64,000 bases of DNA, taken from the NCBI GenBank assembly GCA_034509755.1, contig CM067556.1, positions 17,321,501 to 17,385,500 of the forward strand, written 5' to 3'. A program made the position numbers and the translations under genes. The notes beneath the pieces were generated by a model, which worked only from the letters and a program-made list of their open reading frames with translations, did not search any database and was not told where the DNA came from. The stretch comes from Anisodus tanguticus. Taxonomy: Eukaryota > Streptophyta > Magnoliopsida > Solanales > Solanaceae. Below are positions 1 to 10,696 of this stretch, in pieces (the first letter of the stretch is position 1; every line of letters begins with the position of its first letter).

Positions 1-98
1 GGGATATTTAAGGAGAGACGTCCCCCAAAGATTTCTCACATAGTCAACAATCGTTCCCAAATTCTCCAAAAAAACCATATTTTCTTAACCAGAGAACC

Positions 99-1533
99 AT
101 GTCTTCATCTTACTCTCTATCTCAGGGATCAGATAACGCCGATTTGGCTACTGGTGACCTAACCCCTACCTTTGCCTTCATCGATGAGCAGTTGGTTCTT
201 GCTACTTATGGTACATCTGAACAGGGCGACCTCCTTCTTTCTCTGTATCTTAGCCCGACAAACTATGACCTTCCTATTACCTGTTATTGGTTCACCGGTG
301 ACCGTTGTCCGGCTAGCCTATGTACCTGGTCGGCCAAGATTACCAACTATTCTGGTTGGTTGGAATGAGTGAAGTCGATCAGAGAGGCCGAATAGAGACA
401 CATGGGTCTCTATGACGCCATTGCGCTGTCGGAGTTTGACCTCTCCTGTGACATTGGTCTCATATACGCCTTCATTGGTTATTGGTCGACTACTGCCAGT
501 GCCTTTGTTTTCCCTTGGGGGATGATGACCCCCACACTGCTCGACGTGACAGCGGTTCTTGGCCTTCTAATACTGGGAGTCGAAGCGCATGTCTTAGGCG
601 ATATAGATATTGCCGACTTGGGCATCAATGTCTCAAAGACTTCTTCCTGCTATGGCCATTTTATAGCCAACAACAGTCGAGTATCGCCTCTCCCAATCTA
701 TGATGTCAAGCATCATGCTTTCCTATTTTTTTGGTTTAGCTGATATTTTGTCTACACATGGTCTTGTGCAGTCGTGAAGGAACTGGAAATTTATGTGGCG
801 TTAGCCATTTCTGGGAAAGATGTCAGTTGGGCATCTCTCTTCCTGTCTTATCTTTATATGGCTCTTGGTGATGCCCATGCAAGGTTAAGGGACTCCAGAA
901 ATCTGGATACCTTAGTCGGTCTCATGTGGTTCCTTCAACTATGGATCACCCTGTATTTCCCGGAGTTTATTCCTGATGATTTTGATGACCGTCATTTTCC
1001 ATTAAACTTGCTGGTGCTAGCTTATACTCTTTGGAAAACACCCTTCGTTCCCCAGGACGCCTTCACTGTAGTCTCCACCATGCATGCATGGTCTGTCTCG
1101 AGACCATTACACAGATTGGCAACCGGTCCTCGAGAGATGGGACACCCCCGATTGGGTCCGTCAAATAGCCGTTGACAACCTTACATTCTCTCAGCGGAGA
1201 ACTATGGCCCTCATATGGGGTCGCATTCTGACGGCAAGGGATCTGTTGGGTGGCTTGAAGCCCACCTCTAGGAACAATAAATTGACCACGGAGCCCTATC
1301 GCCTAAACTTTGTGGTACGGCAATTCGGTCTAACTCAGCATGTACCATGGCCTCACCGCAGTATTGTTTGTTCAACCCAACGTTGTATTCTTGATGCAAA
1401 ACACGCAAGGAAAATAGTCGATCGCAATCTTGATAGGCTCGCCCTATTTGACTGGCATCTGTTTCCCCCGAGTGCAAATACCACTGTTGCTTTTGATGAG
1501 TGGTGGAACGCGGCTAAGGAGAAATTCGTCTAG
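99..1533 (+). pseudogene. Plant mobile domain (PMD) protein, N-terminal part, broken
   Basis: The translation resembles the plant mobile domain, a domain shared by MAIN/MAIL-type proteins and by transposon-encoded ORFs. Landmarks are FPWGMMTPTLLDV (about 516-555), HHAFLFFWFS (about 711-740) and YRLNFVVRQFGLTQHVPWP (about 1296-1350). In-frame stops lie at 366-368 (TGA where the family has Trp), 393-395 (TAG), 741-743 (TGA) and 1531-1533 (TAG). All are explained by single C-to-T or G-to-A changes. A frame change occurs near 1080-1090 at the short repeat ATGCATGCATG. The fold therefore cannot be made as one chain. An intron before 773 (acceptor-like GTGCAG) is an alternative to the third stop, but the protein similarity runs through it. 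PMD identity is fairly sure. Whether it was a host gene or a transposon passenger is not. Confidence 0.72.
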
Positions 1534-2825
1534 TCTTCTTCAGATGTCTATTGTGATGGGTTGGTCCTGTCAAAGAAGAAAAAGAACCAAGAAACCCCTA
1601 AACCGCGGATGAAAGAGGCTCCTCTAAAAGCTTCTCTCCTTAGATCGGCTAGACCTGCTGCCTCAAGATCTTCCGTCAGATTGCGGCAGACAAAGAGAAA
1701 ATGTAAATTGTCTTCTACATATGTATTGGCCAGATTATTCTTGTGAATTTTTGGCTAACATCTTTTATGCGTCTTTCAACAACTCAATCCCCCAGTGTTT
1801 GTCGATTTGGAGACCACTTCCAACAATGAATCCCCGTCACCCAAGAGATCTATTCCCAAGCAACCCAGACGAAGTGGAGGGGTTGTCATCCGAGATTGTA
1901 GTGAGGAAGAACCCCATAGAACCAGAGTTCGTGTTTCTGCCGAGAAAGAGGAGGAAATTGAGGTATATCCCTTGTCTAGCTTAAATACCTTCGCATCGGT
2001 TATCTTTCAATATTCATGTTTTCTGTTTTCCCTTTTACGGACCACAACTCATAAGTCGCAGACAACGTTTGATGCCCATTTTCATATTGAATCGTCCTCT
2101 TCGGCTCATGCTTCCACGCAACCGCAGGATCCTTTATCGGCTGTCCTCAAGGCTAAAATTTCTCATGTCGAGGCAGCCGAAGATTTTTATGTTGATGCAG
2201 CCGTAGAGGTATATCCTTTCTCTTATGCTTGGCCCTTCACTGTTTCCAAACCCTTGCTTCTATTCTGAACCTACCATTTTTCTATATATAGGATGGCTGG
2301 AGATAATCCCCCAATTGATGACTCAGAAGCGCCAATCGAGATTATCAATGTAGACGTGTTTTTGCAATATTTTAGCTCAGTCGATATTGCATCTGCACCA
2401 TCTTCGCCTATTGGCATTCATCGGGAGCGAGTTGCGGAGTCTCTTGCCAGGGGATTTCGACTAGCAAAGAAGAGTTTCATGCTTTGAGGGCTTCTCTGTT
2501 CCGATTGTCAGAAGAAACAAAGGGTTCCCCAGTTTTGGCAACCGTCTATAATGACATGGCCTTGGCTCTAAATGACTTATTTGCTTTACACAAAATGGCC
2601 AAAGATAGTCATGATAAAGCGGTCGCCGCTTTGCAACACTTGGGATCTATTCGGCAAGAGAAGAGCCACATTCAGACTTCTTTCAATGAGGTGAATGCAG
2701 AAAGGCAGCAGAATGTCAGCAGAATGAATGACTTGCAGGAGCAGCTTTCAAAACTGCGAGCCGATCTAGAGAGGATCCAGTATGAGATAAAGGTACTGAC
2801 TGATACACATTTGGCTGAGGAATAG
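1534..2825 (+). pseudogene. C-terminal tail of the PMD pseudogene with coiled coil
   Basis: The reading frame continues past 1533 into a basic stretch (KKKKNQ, then RRSGGVV) and appears to be split by introns. Likely introns are about 1704-1796 (acceptor CCCCCAG), about 1962-2054 (donor GAG/GTATATCC) and about 2209-2291 (donor GAG/GTATATCC, acceptor TATATAG). The last segment, 2470-2825, reads as a coiled coil rich in Glu, Gln, Lys and Leu (for example LQEQLSKLRADLERIQ) and ends in TAG at 2823-2825. A frame change near 2465-2484 separates it from the segment starting at 2292. A PMD followed by a long acidic/coiled-coil tail is common in plant transposon-type PMD proteins (family knowledge). 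Intron positions are inferred from splice-like sites only. Confidence 0.5.
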
Positions 2826-2864
2826 CACATGAAGTCACAGTTGCATGTTGCACAGCGTCACTCG

Positions 2865-3227
2865 TCAGAGGGATGGCAGAACTAGCCGAACATTTTCCTG
2901 GATACAGTCGGTTGGCTTCCAGTTCGTCTGTTGAACCTCATTATGCACCATTGGCTTAACGATGTCAGCCAACTGTTTGAAAACGTGGTACATAATGTCG
3001 TGGATGCCTAAGTCAATCTGTTGTCTGATGAATGACGTAGTCATGACAGTTGGACCTTCAGGTTGGCTAAGTTCACCCACGACTTGGGTTGATAGAGGAA
3101 GTGGAGGGGTATCAACCGATGTAGGCATACCCGAGGAAAGTGGTAGCTCGTTGTTCCTTCTGGGAGGATTCTGTTTAGGATATGGACTGGACTCTAGGTT
3201 CATCTTCTTACCAGACCTTAGGCGCAT
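2865..3227 (-). CDS. Hypothetical ORF, possibly a retroelement gag start
   Basis: This 120-residue ORF starts MRLRSGKKMN and is basic at its N-terminus and Pro/Ser-rich in the middle. I do not recognise a domain. It lies tail-to-tail with the PMD pseudogene (40 bp apart) and is preceded on its own strand by an LTR-like, TATA-containing stretch (3228-3965). It could be the first codons of a Ty3-type gag whose remainder has been lost, but no Ty3 pol was found to its left. Confidence 0.3.
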   Translation of the reverse strand: MRLRSGKKMNLESSPYPKQNPPRRNNELPLSSGMPTSVDTPPLPLSTQVVGELSQPEGPTVMTTSFIRQQIDLGIHDIMYHVFKQLADIVKPMVHNEVQQTNWKPTDCIQENVRLVLPSL

Positions 3228-3965
3228 ACGCCAAGCGTGATCCTGACCTGGAGAATCAAACTTCGCTATGAGGTCACCTATGGTCCCATTGGGCTTGCCA
3301 AATTTGTTCCAGTCCGAAATGTTTCCTGTTTTATCGGTTGACGAAACCGAATGACAAATTGATTCCTTAACTAAGCGATTTGGGCTGGAAGCGGAACACT
3401 AACTTTCAGCAATGGGTTCCCCAACTACTCCAGAAAGCGTTAGGATAGTGATTGAGTAAACTAAGTGGTAAGAAACATAAATACAGCTAGAGTGCAATAA
3501 AGGCGATAAAGATAGAATGGGGATATGAAAAAATCAGTTTTTTTTATTGATTGGATGTGTCATTTTCTGTACAAATGATCCTATATTTATACTACAAGAA
3601 ATAAAACGTGATCCCCTATGTTAGCCACTAAATTACCCACTAAATCCACTAGCCAACGATGAGGTGGTGGTGCCGATTTTTGCTCATTGATTGCACGATT
3701 AATGGCACTTCCTTCTAGTTGCTGCTGGTTGTTACCGTTTCTTGGGGTCTAGGATGCTCTTTGACTTAGTCTTCGAGACGTTCAAATATGTGTGGATCTT
3801 AATCGTTCCTCAGAATTGTGACTCGGCAAGGCTACTGTAATAGCCGATGAAGCTTTTTGAGCCGAAGGCTAGGACTAGTAGATTCGGCTACGAGTCAGTT
3901 CGATTATCGACTTAGCATTCTATTGCCTGCTCATTTTGATGTTTCCCCCCTCGGCTTCCACTTGA
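3228..3965 (-). repeat. LTR-like segment with TATA and A-rich motifs (minus orientation)
   Basis: Read on the minus strand, this stretch has the order expected of an LTR followed by a leader: a purine run GAGGGGGGAAAC (about 3938-3950), a TATA-like TATAAATATAGG (about 3583-3595), an AATAAAAAAA signal-like run (about 3538-3548), then TGGAACAAATTTGGC (about 3301-3316), which could be a primer-binding site. The ORF at 2865-3227 follows. No second copy was found in the window, so LTR ends and TSD cannot be set. Ordinary intergenic DNA is the alternative. Confidence 0.33.
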
Positions 3966-4089
3966 TTTGACTACACACTTAAAGATATTGTTTTTTTTTA
4001 GTGTTAACAAATACATACTTGAGGAGTTGTGCATTAATTAGCATATCTAAAAATTTAACTGATGACACTAAAAATCAGTGTACACTTAC

Positions 4090-4144
4090 GTAAAAAGGAA
4101 GCAATGCCTGACCCAGTAGGGAGGTAGACATAGTACATGGCAAC
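4090..4144 (-). CDS. ABCB exon 2 (55 bp)
   Basis: On the minus strand the exon is bounded by acceptor TTTGTTTCCAG and donor GTAAGTG. It encodes 18 residues plus one base (VAMYYVYLPTGSGIASFL). This matches the small second exon of ABCB genes, which lies in the first transmembrane domain. Too short to be seen as an ORF on its own; supported by splice sites, phase and similarity together. Confidence 0.75.
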
Positions 4145-5081
4145 CTGGAAACAAAATAAAATTATCTTAATTAATATTATTAATATCGAATGTACATAAA
4201 TATTTACCGTGAAAATGATAATAAAAAGACAAAAATAGATCAGATTGATAAGTGGCTCTCTCGGAATTTGAGTTGTCTTCTTAAAGTAAATATAGTAGTG
4301 GGATTTTGCAAAGGAAAAAAAAGAAAAATCTTGAATTACTTAAGATGAGCAAATAAGTTATGATTGTGTTACGTGGAAACAAGCAATTTGAAATCTACCT
4401 TAAATATGGTTATCGATTTTCTATAGAATGTTAAGCTGATTGAATGGTTATCCAAGGACTAGCGGCACTACTCTGTCAATTCTGACTTCTGCCAGGTAAG
4501 ACGAAAGACTTAATTCTATAGTGCTTCGTTCATCAAGTGAAGAAATAGTTCACATGTCAGGTGAGGCGAAAAGAAAGACTTGGGTTGACTTGTTCCATTC
4601 CAGTTGAAAATGCATGATAAGATCTAGTCTCCTTATCGTACTAATTATTTTAGGTGATTTATTACTCCAGTCAACACATGCGTTCTTCTTAGTGGTATTA
4701 GTTTTTAAAAAATTGTTAACCATTTAATATATACTTATTATGTAATGTGTCCTTCGACTCTCCATGAAATATGGATCATAATTTCTCCATAACACATGAA
4801 GGGTTATTTACTTAGATAATTAATTTTTATACCGATTTGAAATTAGAAAAATCATATTTCATATCTTCATCCCCCCCCCCCCCCACAAACTTTAGGACAA
4901 TAGAGAAAAAACAAAAACCTTTTGGTGCTTTTTAACTCTTCTGTTTGTTAAAATATCGTGGCAGCTTTGATTGCATGCATGGAACCAAGATATAAATCAA
5001 ACTGATATCAAAATCCGAAGATGGAAAAACTCATGATTACTTCAAGGAAGAAATCAATATTTTAAAATAGCTCATGAATAT
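4145..5081. other. ABCB intron 1, left part
   Basis: AT-rich non-coding DNA between exon 2 and copia A. It contains a run of 14 C at 4871-4884 and no ORF of note. Its last five bases, 5077-5081 (AATAT), are the left target-site duplication of copia A. Confidence 0.6.
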
Positions 5082-5268
5082 TAAAAGATATAATCCCTTA
5101 ATTATTTTTATTAATAAATGGGGTATATATACAAGTTACCATCTCCAAATATGAAAAATCATATTCCTACTATACTTCTAATATTTTAATTCTACTTGTA
5201 CAAGAATTCTACAATTATGATAATTATTAATTTCATACCCTAATTACACTATACACGGTATTCTATCA
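5082..5268 (-). repeat. Copia A 3' LTR
   Basis: 187-bp LTR. It starts TAAAAGATATAAT (the partner has TGAAAGAATATAAT, so the terminal TG has decayed) and ends TATTCTATCA. Flanked on the left by AATAT. Confidence 0.93.
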
Positions 5269-5280
5269 CACCCCCAAAGT
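5269..5280 (-). other. Copia A polypurine tract
   Basis: On the minus strand this reads ACTTTGGGGGTG, directly before the 3' LTR. It is where plus-strand DNA synthesis would be primed. Confidence 0.85.
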
Positions 5281-5289
5281 CATAGCGTG

Positions 5290-6235
5290 CGGTTGTCGGA
5301 CGCTGAGATGGTCTCTAAAATCTTCAAATAAAACCGAGGGAAGGCCCTTCGTAAAGATGTCAGCAATTTGGTATCTGGAGGGCACATGTAAAACGCGTAC
5401 TTGTCCACGAGCTATCTTTTCGCGAACAAAGTGAATATCCATCTCGATAGGTTTAGTGTGCTGATGTTAGACCGGATTGCCAAAGAGATAGACTGAACTA
5501 ACATTATCACAATAGACCAAGGTAGCTTTCTGAATGAGAAAGTGTAGTTCTAATAGAAGATTACGCAGCCAATATGATTCAGACACCACATTAGTCACGC
5601 CTCGATACTCGGCCTCGGCACTGGATCACGATGATGTATCCTGGCATTTCACAGACCACGAGACCAAGTTATCCCCAAGAAACATACAATAACCAGATGT
5701 CGAGCGTCTGGTATTAGGACAACCACTTCAATCATCATCTATATATGACACAAGAGTAGAGACGGAAGAAGGATATAAATGCAATACATAATCAAGTGTG
5801 CCATAGATGTACCGTATAATGCGTTTGAGCGCATGCATGTGCTCAATAGGTGGGTCATGCGTGAATAAACACACATGCTGGACTACATAAAGTAATATCA
5901 GGTCTCGTGAAAGTAAGATACTGAAGTGCCCCTACAAGACTACGATAGTGGGTGGGATCCTCGTATTGTGTGTCTGACGCAGCACTGAGCTTCGGTTTGG
6001 TATCAATCGGAGTGGAAGTAGACTTACAAGATGACATAATAGCTCTCTCAATAATGTCAGCAGCATACTTCCTTTGAGATAAAAATAGACCACCGGAATG
6101 ACGCGTGACAGCAATGCCCAAGAAATAACTCAAGGGTCCCAAGTCTTTCATAGCAAATTCAGAACTGAGAAGTGACATGATAGAATTGCACAGATTATCA
6201 GATGAAGCAGTCAATATAATATCATCTACGTACAA
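5290..6235 (-). pseudogene. Copia A RNase H and C-terminal reverse transcriptase, broken
   Basis: The segment at 5855-6235 opens with MYVDDIILTAS, which carries the YVDD active site of copia reverse transcriptase, followed by EFAMKDLGPLSYFLGI and [16 protein letters not shown]. Further left (about 5300-5850) the minus strand still shows RNase H-like words ([10 protein letters not shown], then a KHTKP-like stretch near 5450) but is interrupted by stops and frame changes. Confidence 0.85.
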
Positions 6236-6355
6236 TAAAATGTATGCCAGAGAAGTACCACGACGATATATAAATAGAGAGTGATCAGACCGGCTGTGAG
6301 AACCGCCAATAGTATATACATAATCTGCAAACCTTTTATACCAAGCCTGTGGGGT

Positions 6356-6679
6356 CTACTTAAGCCCATACAAGGACTTCTTCAGCAAACAAACATGATG
6401 AGGATGATTGGGATCTTGAAAACCCAAGGGTTGATGCATATATACCGTCTCCTTAAGATCACCGTGTAAAAAAATATTATTCACATCCAACTGATAAATG
6501 GGTTTTGCTTTTGAGAGAGCCAAACTGAGAACAATACGAATAGTAGTCGGTTTGATCACCGAACTAAACGTCTCACCACAATCCACGCCAACCTGTTGAG
6601 TTTTACCATCACCTACAAGACGAGCCTCATGCCTCTCAAAAGAACCGTCAGAATTTTCTTTATGAGTAAAAATCCACAT
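6356..6679 (-). pseudogene. Copia A N-terminal reverse transcriptase fragment
   Basis: It carries the conserved copia words [34 protein letters not shown] and KKSLYGLK. The usual [11 protein letters not shown] has lost Ala (now Ile). A frame change between 6356 and 6235 separates it from the YVDD part. Confidence 0.88.
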
Positions 6680-6682
6680 AGA

Positions 6683-7484
6683 TCAAATAATATTAACACC
6701 AGATGGACGGGGCACTAACTCCCACGTCTTATTTTCAATAAGAGCATTATATACGTCAGTCATAACCAATTTCCACTTCGGGTCATGTAGTGCAGACACA
6801 TGGTTACGTGGTAGCGGAGATTTAGAGATAGTAGAATTAAGATTAAAATGTCGTTTTGGTTTAAAAATACCTCGTTGACTACGAATAACGGGCCCTTCAC
6901 TCGAGGTAGAATTGGGTGGATTTTTGGCAATGTTTGGGTGGGTGACAGACTGGCCCGCAGGCATTGGGCCTGCTGGCCCAACAACTGAAATCGGAACAGT
7001 AACAAGCTCGGGATTGGGCTGAAACACTGGAACAGTACCGAGATCGGTATTGGACCGTGTCATCGGCCCACTGGGCAGAACATTGGTTGCGGTAGACTGT
7101 GGGCCTGCTGGCGTAATTTGGTTACGGGACAAGTCGGAAAAATGGTGAATAATATATGGTGAGACCTCGTCATCTAAAAAATTATACGAACTTGGCACGA
7201 GACTACTCACTTTAGCAAAAGGAAATTGGGTTTCATCAAAAATAACATGGCGACTAATTATGATTTTATTAGATGATAAATCAAGATATTTATAACCACG
7301 GTGATTAGACGGATAACCCATAAACACACAAGCGGTAGAACGGGCCCGAAGTTTGTTAATTGTAGTTGATGGAAAAAATGGATAGCATAAGCACCCAAAG
7401 ACCCTAAGATGAGAATACGAGGGATCCTTATTAAAGAGAACTTTAAGGGGAGATTTTTATGCTAATCCTTTGGTAGGAAGTACG
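6683..7484 (-). pseudogene. Copia A integrase C-terminus and linker
   Basis: The piece at 6683-7327 begins MFMGYPSNHRGYKYLDL, the usual start of the post-integrase region, continues with IIISRHVIFDETQFPF, and ends with a Pro/Thr-rich linker and TWELVPRP. About 7330-7484 carries the end of the integrase core with stops. Confidence 0.85.
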
Positions 7485-8594
7485 TTAAGGAGGTAAATAT
7501 CCATTTGTAGTACATGATGCCAAAAAGAAATGGAGTACAGAAGCATGGGCTAATAAAGTTCGGACAATATTATTAATGGTACGTATTTTTCGTTCAGCTT
7601 TCCCATTTTGTGAGGACGTATGAGGACAAGAAAAATAAAAAACTATGTCATTCGCATCACAAAATTCCCGAAACAACTCATTATCATATTCCTTGTCATT
7701 ATCACATTGAATATTTTTAATTTTTCGTTCGAATTGGGTACTGACGAATGCTCTAAATTTTAAGAATGTGAAAAAAACCTGAGACTTTTTCGATAAAGGA
7801 AAGGTCCACAAAAAATTAGAATAATCATCCAAAAATATGATATAATAACGATGGCCCACAGAACTTAACACGGGGGATGTCCATAAATCACTATGAATAA
7901 TGTCAAACGACATCAAAGTAGTAGAAGTAGAGGCTACAAATGGTAATCTAACATGTTTCCCTAACGGACAAGAAGGACAAAGTGGAGTAATACGCGTACC
8001 CTTACAAGAAATAAAATTATTTTTATGCAAAGAAGAAATAATAGACGATCCTGGATAATCCAAACGTGCCTGCCACAAGGAAGGAGTAAGGGCGGCAAAA
8101 GTAGACGGCATGGCTTGACTCGCGGAAGTGGTGGTATTTGTGATAGGATAAAGCTCGCCCCTACTATTGCATCTCATTAGAGGTATCCCCGTCTTGAAAT
8201 CCTTCACATAAAACTCAAAGGGATCAAAATTAACAGAAACCCAATTATCAGTGGTGAATTTTCGGGCAGACACCAAATTTTTAATTAAGTTAGGGGCATG
8301 AAGGGTATTTTTCAAAACTAGAGGTCGGTGTGGGGGAGACAAAGTTGTATGTCCATAACCGCAAATAGGAATTGAATTGCCATTACCAACAATAATACCA
8401 CGATTTTTGCTCAAATTGAAATAAGACGAGAGAGTACCTTGGTCAGACGTCATGTGAGAAGTGACTCCGGTGTCTATGTACCAATTCACGTCTGGAGGAT
8501 TTAATCCAAGCTTATGCATTGCAGCCTCAATATCTTTCAGAGTTAGTGTGGGGCCCACTTCCTGGAACGCATGCGGAGGTCGAGGCCCTAGCAA
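7485..8594 (-). pseudogene. Copia A protease and integrase
   Basis: The 369-residue ORF contains [12 protein letters not shown], the aspartic protease site (DTG), then LWQARLDYPG, where the histidines of the integrase zinc motif are damaged. It then has FDIIHSDLWTSP (first catalytic Asp), QCDNDKEYDN (second Asp) and QNGKAERKIRTINN (catalytic Glu). The ORF runs out soon after the DDE region at a frame change. Confidence 0.9.
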
Positions 8595-8929
8595 ACCTGC
8601 TGCAGCCCCGGCCCAGAAGTGAATCTGCTGCCAGTATTTGGACCAGAGAAACTGGGCCTGGCCTTTTGCTGGAACTGGGCCCAGTTACTTGGGTAAGGGC
8701 TGGGAGGAAAATAGGGATTGTTGGGCCAATGGCCACTGGCCCAATTCCACGGCTAGGGGGCCCACGGTTGTGACCAGTTGGCCTGCGGCCCTCTACCCCG
8801 AGGCCCACTACCACTGCCACTACTGTTTTAGCCACCTACGTTACCACCGCGGTTTTTGCCATTATTTGTACGATTTTGACCCTTTTTGTCACTACCGTTG
8901 TTGCGATTTTGGCCTGAATTCTCAGAGAA
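8595..8929 (-). pseudogene. Copia A gag C-terminal Gly/Pro-rich linker
   Basis: Gly-, Pro- and Trp-rich sequence between gag and protease, the counterpart of the Q/G/P-rich stretch at 30800-31200 in copia D. No CCHC zinc knuckle was seen. The reading frame is broken. Confidence 0.6.
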
Positions 8930-9616
8930 TTAGTGAGGGTCATCTGACGTGGTTATCATTACGATGGAATTTGCACTTGTAGATGCCTTTTTAGCTAAGC
9001 CGGCTTCTTCTAACGTGAGCATGTAACGGGCCTGATAAAGGGGTGGTAGAGGGTTACTTTGACGAAGTAGTGTGCCAACGTCGTTATAGGACTCATACAG
9101 GCCTACAACCATTTGGAGAACAAGACGATCATTGGTAACTAGCGCACCAACATTGCGGAGTTGGTCTGCCAATTCCTTCAGCCTTTTACAATAGGTCGAA
9201 ACGTTACGAAAATCTTTCATGTTGACATGTGAAAATTCCTGCTCGAGGGTGACAGCACGGGAATTCTTGTTATCTTGGAATATATCACGCACCCTATTCC
9301 AAGTTTCCATTGTTGTAGCGTCGGGCTCAATGATCGTTTGTAGGAGGTCGGTAGAAATAGTGGAATAAATCCACTGGAGAACGGTAGCATCAAGTGTCGT
9401 CCATAACGTAGGATTTTCCTCGGGGTTATCTACCTCCTCTGTGCCAGGTGTCGAGGAAATTATGTGATGGAGGACTTGATGCGAGCGTGCGTGAATTTTG
9501 AATAATTCTGCCCATGTCGCGTATTGGATGTTTTCCATCTCAAGAACAATAGGGATGTGGTTCCTGATGTTGGAAACTATAAGGGCTTGATGAAACATGT
9601 TCTTTGACGTAGACAT
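8930..9616 (-). pseudogene. Copia A gag
   Basis: The 228-residue ORF starts MSTSKNMFHQALIVSNIRNH and contains VLEMENIQYATWAELFKIHA and LEQEFSHVNMKDF, the copia gag fold of the UBN2/Retrotran_gag type. This particle protein would package the RNA. Its start lies about 150 bp inside the primer-binding site. The gag itself is the least damaged part of the element. Confidence 0.9.
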
Positions 9617-9763
9617 AACGAAAGAACAATAGGATAATTAGGGATTTGGAAGAAAATTTGGGAAGGGAGGAGGAAGAAGACGGCCGAAAACCAAGAAGGG
9701 TTCTCGGAATTTGAGCCGAGAGTAGCGGAAGAAAATTGGGAAGGGATGTATTTTAGACCTAGA

Positions 9764-9775
9764 CTTCTGATACCA
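9764..9775 (-). other. Copia A primer-binding site
   Basis: On the minus strand this reads TGGTATCAGAAG, close to the initiator-Met tRNA complement TGGTATCAGAGC, immediately next to the 5' LTR. Confidence 0.88.
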
Positions 9776-9962
9776 TGAAAGAATATAATTTCTTAATTAT
9801 TTTCATTAATGAATGGGTATATATACAAGTTACAATCTCCAAATATGGAAAATTCTATTCCTATTATACTTCTAATATTCTAATTCTACTTGTACAAGAA
9901 TTCTACAATTATGATAATTATTAATTTCATACTCTAATTACACTATACACGGTATTCTATCA
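9776..9962 (-). repeat. Copia A 5' LTR
   Basis: 187-bp LTR in minus orientation, written on + as TGAAAGAATATAAT...TATTCTATCA. Followed by the TSD AATAT at 9963-9967. Confidence 0.93.
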
Positions 9963-9967
9963 AATAT

Positions 9968-10270
9968 CTTAAGAGTAAAACGAAAAGATATCTCAACAAA
10001 AAGAAAAACAGAAGATGAAAATTAAAAAGAATGAGAAGGAAAGAAAAAAGTTTAAAGAAAACAAGTTTATGCATGTTTTGTGCATTAATGATATATTGTG
10101 TAAAATATTCACATTATCAAGTTTAATTACTTGATGTATATATATACAATAACAGGTAACCCTCCATATCAAACCTTAATACCGTATATAATTTAGAAAA
10201 ATAGAATTAAAATAGTATAAAAAAATTATACTGTTAGTGAATATGACTTTAACTAAAAGAAAGTAAGTAC
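9968..10270. other. ABCB intron 1, right part
   Basis: AT-rich non-coding sequence between copia A and exon 1. The donor GTACTT is on the minus strand at 10265-10270. No other signal seen. Confidence 0.6.
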
Positions 10271-10585
10271 CTTTGAGACACTATGAAGAACCTCATTAGA
10301 AGATGAAGCACCACCAAAAGAATTCACAATCTTGCCAAAAATGACTGACATCAAAGGTTGAGTTAATCCTTCGCCAATGGCTCCTAAAGTTCCAATGATC
10401 ATTAGTGCAATATCAATCCTATCTGCAAAGTAAAATAATTTATAGAATGGTACTTTCTGATCTTCATGATCTTTGATTATTGACGCTTCTTCTAATTTTT
10501 CTCCATTATCATCCATTTCTTGAATCAATGCAATAGTATTGTGCACTTCAAAGGAGTTCTTTAAAGACAACGAAAGAAAGGACAA
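10271..10585 (-). CDS. ABCB exon 1
   Basis: The exon encodes 105 residues ending LHSVSK and stops at donor G/GTACTT. The C-terminal 60 residues are typical for the start of plant ABCB proteins: QKVPFYKLFYFADRID, then ALMIIGTLGAIGEGLTQPLM (first membrane helix) and SVIFGKIVNSFGG. The first ATG (MSFLSLSL) adds 23 residues not usual for the family. The second ATG (MDDNGEKLEE) fits the family better and may be the true start. It lies about 110 bp from the left end of copia B, which therefore occupies the promoter or 5' UTR. Confidence 0.82.
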
Positions 10586-10696
10586 GCAAAGTGATAGTAA
10601 TATATGTTAGCTAAACAAAAAGAGATGCACTTTAATTTCTACTTCATTTTCGTTAGTAGTGAAGGTATAACACGTGCATATGTATTTAACTATAAG

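Larger units (their letters stand above)
5082..9962 (-). mobile_element. Copia element A (Ty1/copia LTR retrotransposon, 4.9 kb)
   Basis: A complete-length but inactive copia element in minus orientation. LTRs at 5082-5268 and 9776-9962 differ at roughly 15 of 187 positions by eye. The TSD is AATAT (5077-5081 and 9963-9967). The polypurine tract lies next to the left LTR and the initiator-methionine tRNA primer site next to the right one. Going leftwards from the right LTR the order is gag, protease, integrase, reverse transcriptase, RNase H, which is the copia order. All ORFs are broken. The gag type and domain order suggest the Ale/Retrofit-like branch (inference). It is inserted in intron 1 of the ABCB gene, in the same orientation as the gene. 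Confidence 0.95.
4090..10585 (-). pseudogene. ABCB (MDR/P-glycoprotein-type) transporter gene, 5' remnant
   Basis: Plant ABCB proteins are full-size ABC transporters of the plasma membrane; several move auxin or other metabolites (family knowledge). Here only the first two exons are seen: exon 1 at 10271-10585 and exon 2 at 4090-4144. Phases agree: exon 1 ends in phase 0 after SVSK and exon 2 opens with VAMYYVYLPTGSGIASFL and leaves one base. Intron 1 spans 4145-10270 and contains copia element A. No further exon (none with the expected VSCWMVTGERQ-type start, no Walker A or signature motif) is found to the left of 4090, where LTR-like and PMD sequence begins. The gene is therefore cut off after exon 2 or continues outside the window behind a large insertion. 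Copia B lies just upstream of the start codon. Confidence 0.72.
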
